A DNA stretch of 64,000 bases from Ktedonospora formicarum (lineage in GTDB: Bacteria; Chloroflexota; Ktedonobacteria; Ktedonobacterales; Ktedonobacteraceae): positions 186,001-250,000 of the forward strand of contig NZ_BNJF01000006.1 of NCBI RefSeq assembly GCF_016587355.1. The letters are read 5' to 3'. The translations under genes were made by a program, and so were the position numbers. This document shows positions 62,262 through 64,000 of this stretch, piece by piece. The stretch's first letter is position 1. Each line of letters opens with the position of its first letter. The notes under the pieces were generated by a model that ran no database searches, was not told the origin of the DNA, and was given only the letters and a program-made list of their open reading frames with translations.

Positions 62262-63140
62262 ATGAATGAACATGAACGACGTACAGAACTGGCTCAATTT
62301 TTACGATCTCGTCGTGAGCGCCTAGCTCCCTGGCAAGTGGGTTTACAGCCTGGAACGCGCCGCAGAACCCCTGGACTTCGCAGGGAAGAACTGGCAATGG
62401 TCGCAGGAGTCGGAACAACCTGGTACACATGGCTTGAACAAGGCAGAGACATTGCGGTCTCAGAACAAGTTCTGGATAGTCTGGCATGTGCATTACAATT
62501 AGATGCTTCTGAACGAGCACATCTCTTTATCCTCGCACGCCAACAGTTACCAGTCAGACCGCTGCCTCTAACACAAACCATTGATGCTTCACTTCAGCTC
62601 ATTCTCGATGCAATGGGGAGCTACCCAGCTCTGGTTCTCAATCCCCGCTGGGATATCATTGCCTGGAATCAGTTAGCATGTCATGTATTCGCAGATTTTG
62701 ACAAGATGGCCATCCATGAACGCCATATCCTCTGGTTTCTCTTTACCAATTCAGAGCATCAGAATATGTCCGTCGATTGGGAAAAGTCTGCCCAACAAAT
62801 GCTCGCCCTCTTCCGTGCTAGCACACAACGCTATATCGGCGAAGCGTGGTTAAACGAACTGATTACCGATCTCAAACAAGCGAGCCCTTCCTTTCGCGAG
62901 TGGTGGTCACATCACAATGTTCAGGAGGTACAAACTGAGCATAAATATCTCAAACATCCCCTGGTTGGTCTACTGACGCTCCAAGCGAAAACGTTTCAGG
63001 TTGCGGACCAACCAGATCTACAAATGATAATTTATATTCCCGTTGAAGGAACAGAGACGGCAACCAGATTAATCGCCCTCTCCCAAATGTCTTTCCCACA
63101 GAGCGCCTCTGCTTCTTCTAATTGTTTCCCCTCTTGGTGA
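62262..63140 (+). CDS. XRE-type regulator with MmyB-like ligand domain
   Basis: 292 residues from ATG 62262. N-terminal helix-turn-helix: LAQFLRSRRERLAPWQVGLQ, RRTPGLRREELAMVAGVGTT and WYTWLEQGRDIAVSEQVLDS. The MmyB-like domain then has YPALVLNPRWDIIAWNQLAC and HERHILWFLFTNSEHQNMSV. Family members regulate neighbouring oxidoreductase or transporter genes and may bind fatty-acid-like ligands. The last ~15 residues lie antisense to a TPR remnant and may not be original. Confidence 0.9.
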   Translation: MNEHERRTELAQFLRSRRERLAPWQVGLQPGTRRRTPGLRREELAMVAGVGTTWYTWLEQGRDIAVSEQVLDSLACALQLDASERAHLFILARQQLPVRPLPLTQTIDASLQLILDAMGSYPALVLNPRWDIIAWNQLACHVFADFDKMAIHERHILWFLFTNSEHQNMSVDWEKSAQQMLALFRASTQRYIGEAWLNELITDLKQASPSFREWWSHHNVQEVQTEHKYLKHPLVGLLTLQAKTFQVADQPDLQMIIYIPVEGTETATRLIALSQMSFPQSASASSNCFPSW

Positions 63141-63285
63141 TAGAGTATCGCTAAACCAAGTAAGGGCTGACTGAGCTCTGGAAAGTTGGGCCCCCAACCA
63201 TTTCATAGATGGCGAGCGCTCGTTTGTTCAGTTCCTCGACCTGCTGGAACTTTTTTTGTTGCATAGCGGTATCCGCCAGACTCGA
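63085..63285 (-). pseudogene. TPR-protein remnant
   Basis: Minus-strand sequence reads SLADTAMQQKKFQQVEELNK and RALAIYEMVGG, then after a one-base shift NFPELSQPLLGLAILYHQEG and KQLEEAEAL: two tetratricopeptide units in different frames. It overlaps the 3' end of the MmyB-type gene. Confidence 0.6.
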
Positions 63286-63639
63286 ATGTTTTTACCATCG
63301 TATTCGTCGACATTCCACCCTTACTTACCTCGCGTCCAGTGGAATTTGAACAACTGATGCGTTAGACTCCCAGTTTCTTCCCTCCCAAAAAGTCCGGGAA
63401 GCCCATGTCCATGTTTGGGGAAATTTCGTAGAACGGTGTCAGCCCAGGACCACGATGTAAGAAAACACGTTGCTCCGCTGATGCCACGATCACAACTGAC
63501 CAGAGTCGTTGGGTACCGCTGGTTTGAGTTGGCTCAGCAACTCCTCCCAGATCGGTTCCCAAGCTTCTTGCTTTTGCGTTTTCCTGATACATTTACAGGA
63601 AACGAGCGAGAAAGCCCCCGTGATTTATCCGGGGGAGTG
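63286..63639. repeat. Patch of mobile-element ends
   Basis: Contains a degraded IS607-type right end ending in GTAGAACGG at 63435, with CATGTCCATGTTTGGGG as the hairpin remnant. Near 63593-63639 there is a tnpB-type right end TTTACAGGAAACGAGCGAGA with stem CCCCCG/CGGGGG and the end GAGTGTCAA. No gene recognised between them. Confidence 0.5.
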
Positions 63640-64000
63640 TCAAGCATGTACAAGAGACTGTAAGCGTGCAAGACTCTCGATGTAATCATCTAGATTGGAA
63701 GTGACATACTCATCCATATCGGGATCGACCATTTCGCTAAAGAAGATCTGCTCAACATTTAACTTGCGCACGCGGTCCAGATCACGTGCGATTTGATCTG
63801 GAGAGCCACCAAGGAAAGGTCGGCGATTTTCAGGCAGAGGAGAGGTGGTGATCAATCCGTTCACACGAACATAAATCTTGAGTATGGATGGATCGCGTCC
63901 AAATTCTTGTGCATACGAGCGGAATGTACGAATCACTTCTTCCAACTCCTCGAAGCTCGTTGGAATTGGATTGAATCCATCAGCTATACGCGCAGCACGC
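63640..64000 (-). CDS. Luciferase-like F420-dependent oxidoreductase, partial (runs off right edge)
   Basis: The minus-strand frame is open to the window edge, so the N-terminus is missing. Visible: RIADGFNPIPTSFEELEEVI, RVNGLITTSPLPENRRPFLG and GGSPDQIARDLDRVRKLNVE, the C-terminal part of an LLM-class (beta/alpha) 8 barrel including the GSPDQIA phosphate-binding region. It ends LARLQSLVHA next to the right-end repeat. Probably intact outside the window; substrate unknown. Confidence 0.8.
   Translation of the reverse strand, partial: RAARIADGFNPIPTSFEELEEVIRTFRSYAQEFGRDPSILKIYVRVNGLITTSPLPENRRPFLGGSPDQIARDLDRVRKLNVEQIFFSEMVDPDMDEYVTSNLDDYIESLARLQSLVHA

Noticed and set aside
1..64000. CRISPR array
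   Set aside because: The short repeats seen are dispersed element ends hundreds to thousands of bases apart, with no regular spacer pattern and no cas genes.

Overview
The window looks like chromosomal DNA of a Ktedonobacteria-type member of the Chloroflexota. This is inferred from gene content: multi-PAS two-component kinases, F420/deazaflavin-dependent enzymes, DUF4291 and pentapeptide proteins, a tyrosinase, and very dense insertion sequences of the IS607/IS605, IS1182, IS630, IS1634 and IS4 kinds. No rRNA, tRNA or CRISPR array was recognised. Both edges cut through genes: a PAS sensor protein on the left and a luciferase-like monooxygenase on the right.

Layout. 1-4.2 kb: signalling genes on the minus strand (partial PAS protein, receiver-only response regulator, PAS/GAF histidine kinase). 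4.4-8.7 kb: a sparse stretch with an unknown protein, a membrane protein, and joined fragments of a LuxR regulator and an F420-dependent oxidoreductase. 8.7-13.6 kb: tnpB elements, two tiny membrane-peptide genes and a complete IS607 element inserted in the zinc finger of another tnpB. 13.6-17.1 kb: IF-1, a pentapeptide protein, DUF4291, a deazaflavin reductase and a frameshifted VOC gene. 17.2-19.05 kb: a decayed transposase containing one small IS607-derived element, followed by a second. 19.1-27.8 kb: a complete four-gene Wadjet type III (TIGR02677/02678/02680/02679) anti-plasmid operon. 28-34.6 kb: tnpB copies of two further subfamilies, a redoxin pseudogene and a DeoR regulator. 34.8-39.4 kb: a Leloir galactose operon, galE-galT-IMPase-like-galK. 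39.9-41.5 kb: a divergent HAD phosphatase and DeoR regulator. 42-45.4 kb: IS1182 and IS4 debris. 45.4-51.2 kb: tyrosinase, MFS exporter, broken TetR gene and SDR. 51.4-59.1 kb: IS630 interrupted by a tnpB element, IS1634, a DUF1579-like gene, a truncated gene and another tnpB element. 59.3-64 kb: small unknown genes, tnpB, an MmyB-type regulator and the partial oxidoreductase.

The most notable system is a family of small solo elements. Three are exactly 231 bp (18818-19048, 30201-30431, 39390-39620), and there are divergent relatives at 17.57-17.79 kb and ending at 44733. They carry no protein gene. Their last ~135 bp share sequence blocks with the omega-RNA/right-end region that follows the tnpB genes at 9, 12, 52 and 58 kb. 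The three 231-bp copies each have a sigma70-like promoter with 17-bp spacing aimed at that region. All end in GG, with host DNA immediately beyond, as a TnpB guide would. They look like non-autonomous IS607 derivatives that make their own guide RNA for TnpB supplied in trans. Three interrupted genes reconstruct base by base across the insertions and show the IS607 GG junction.
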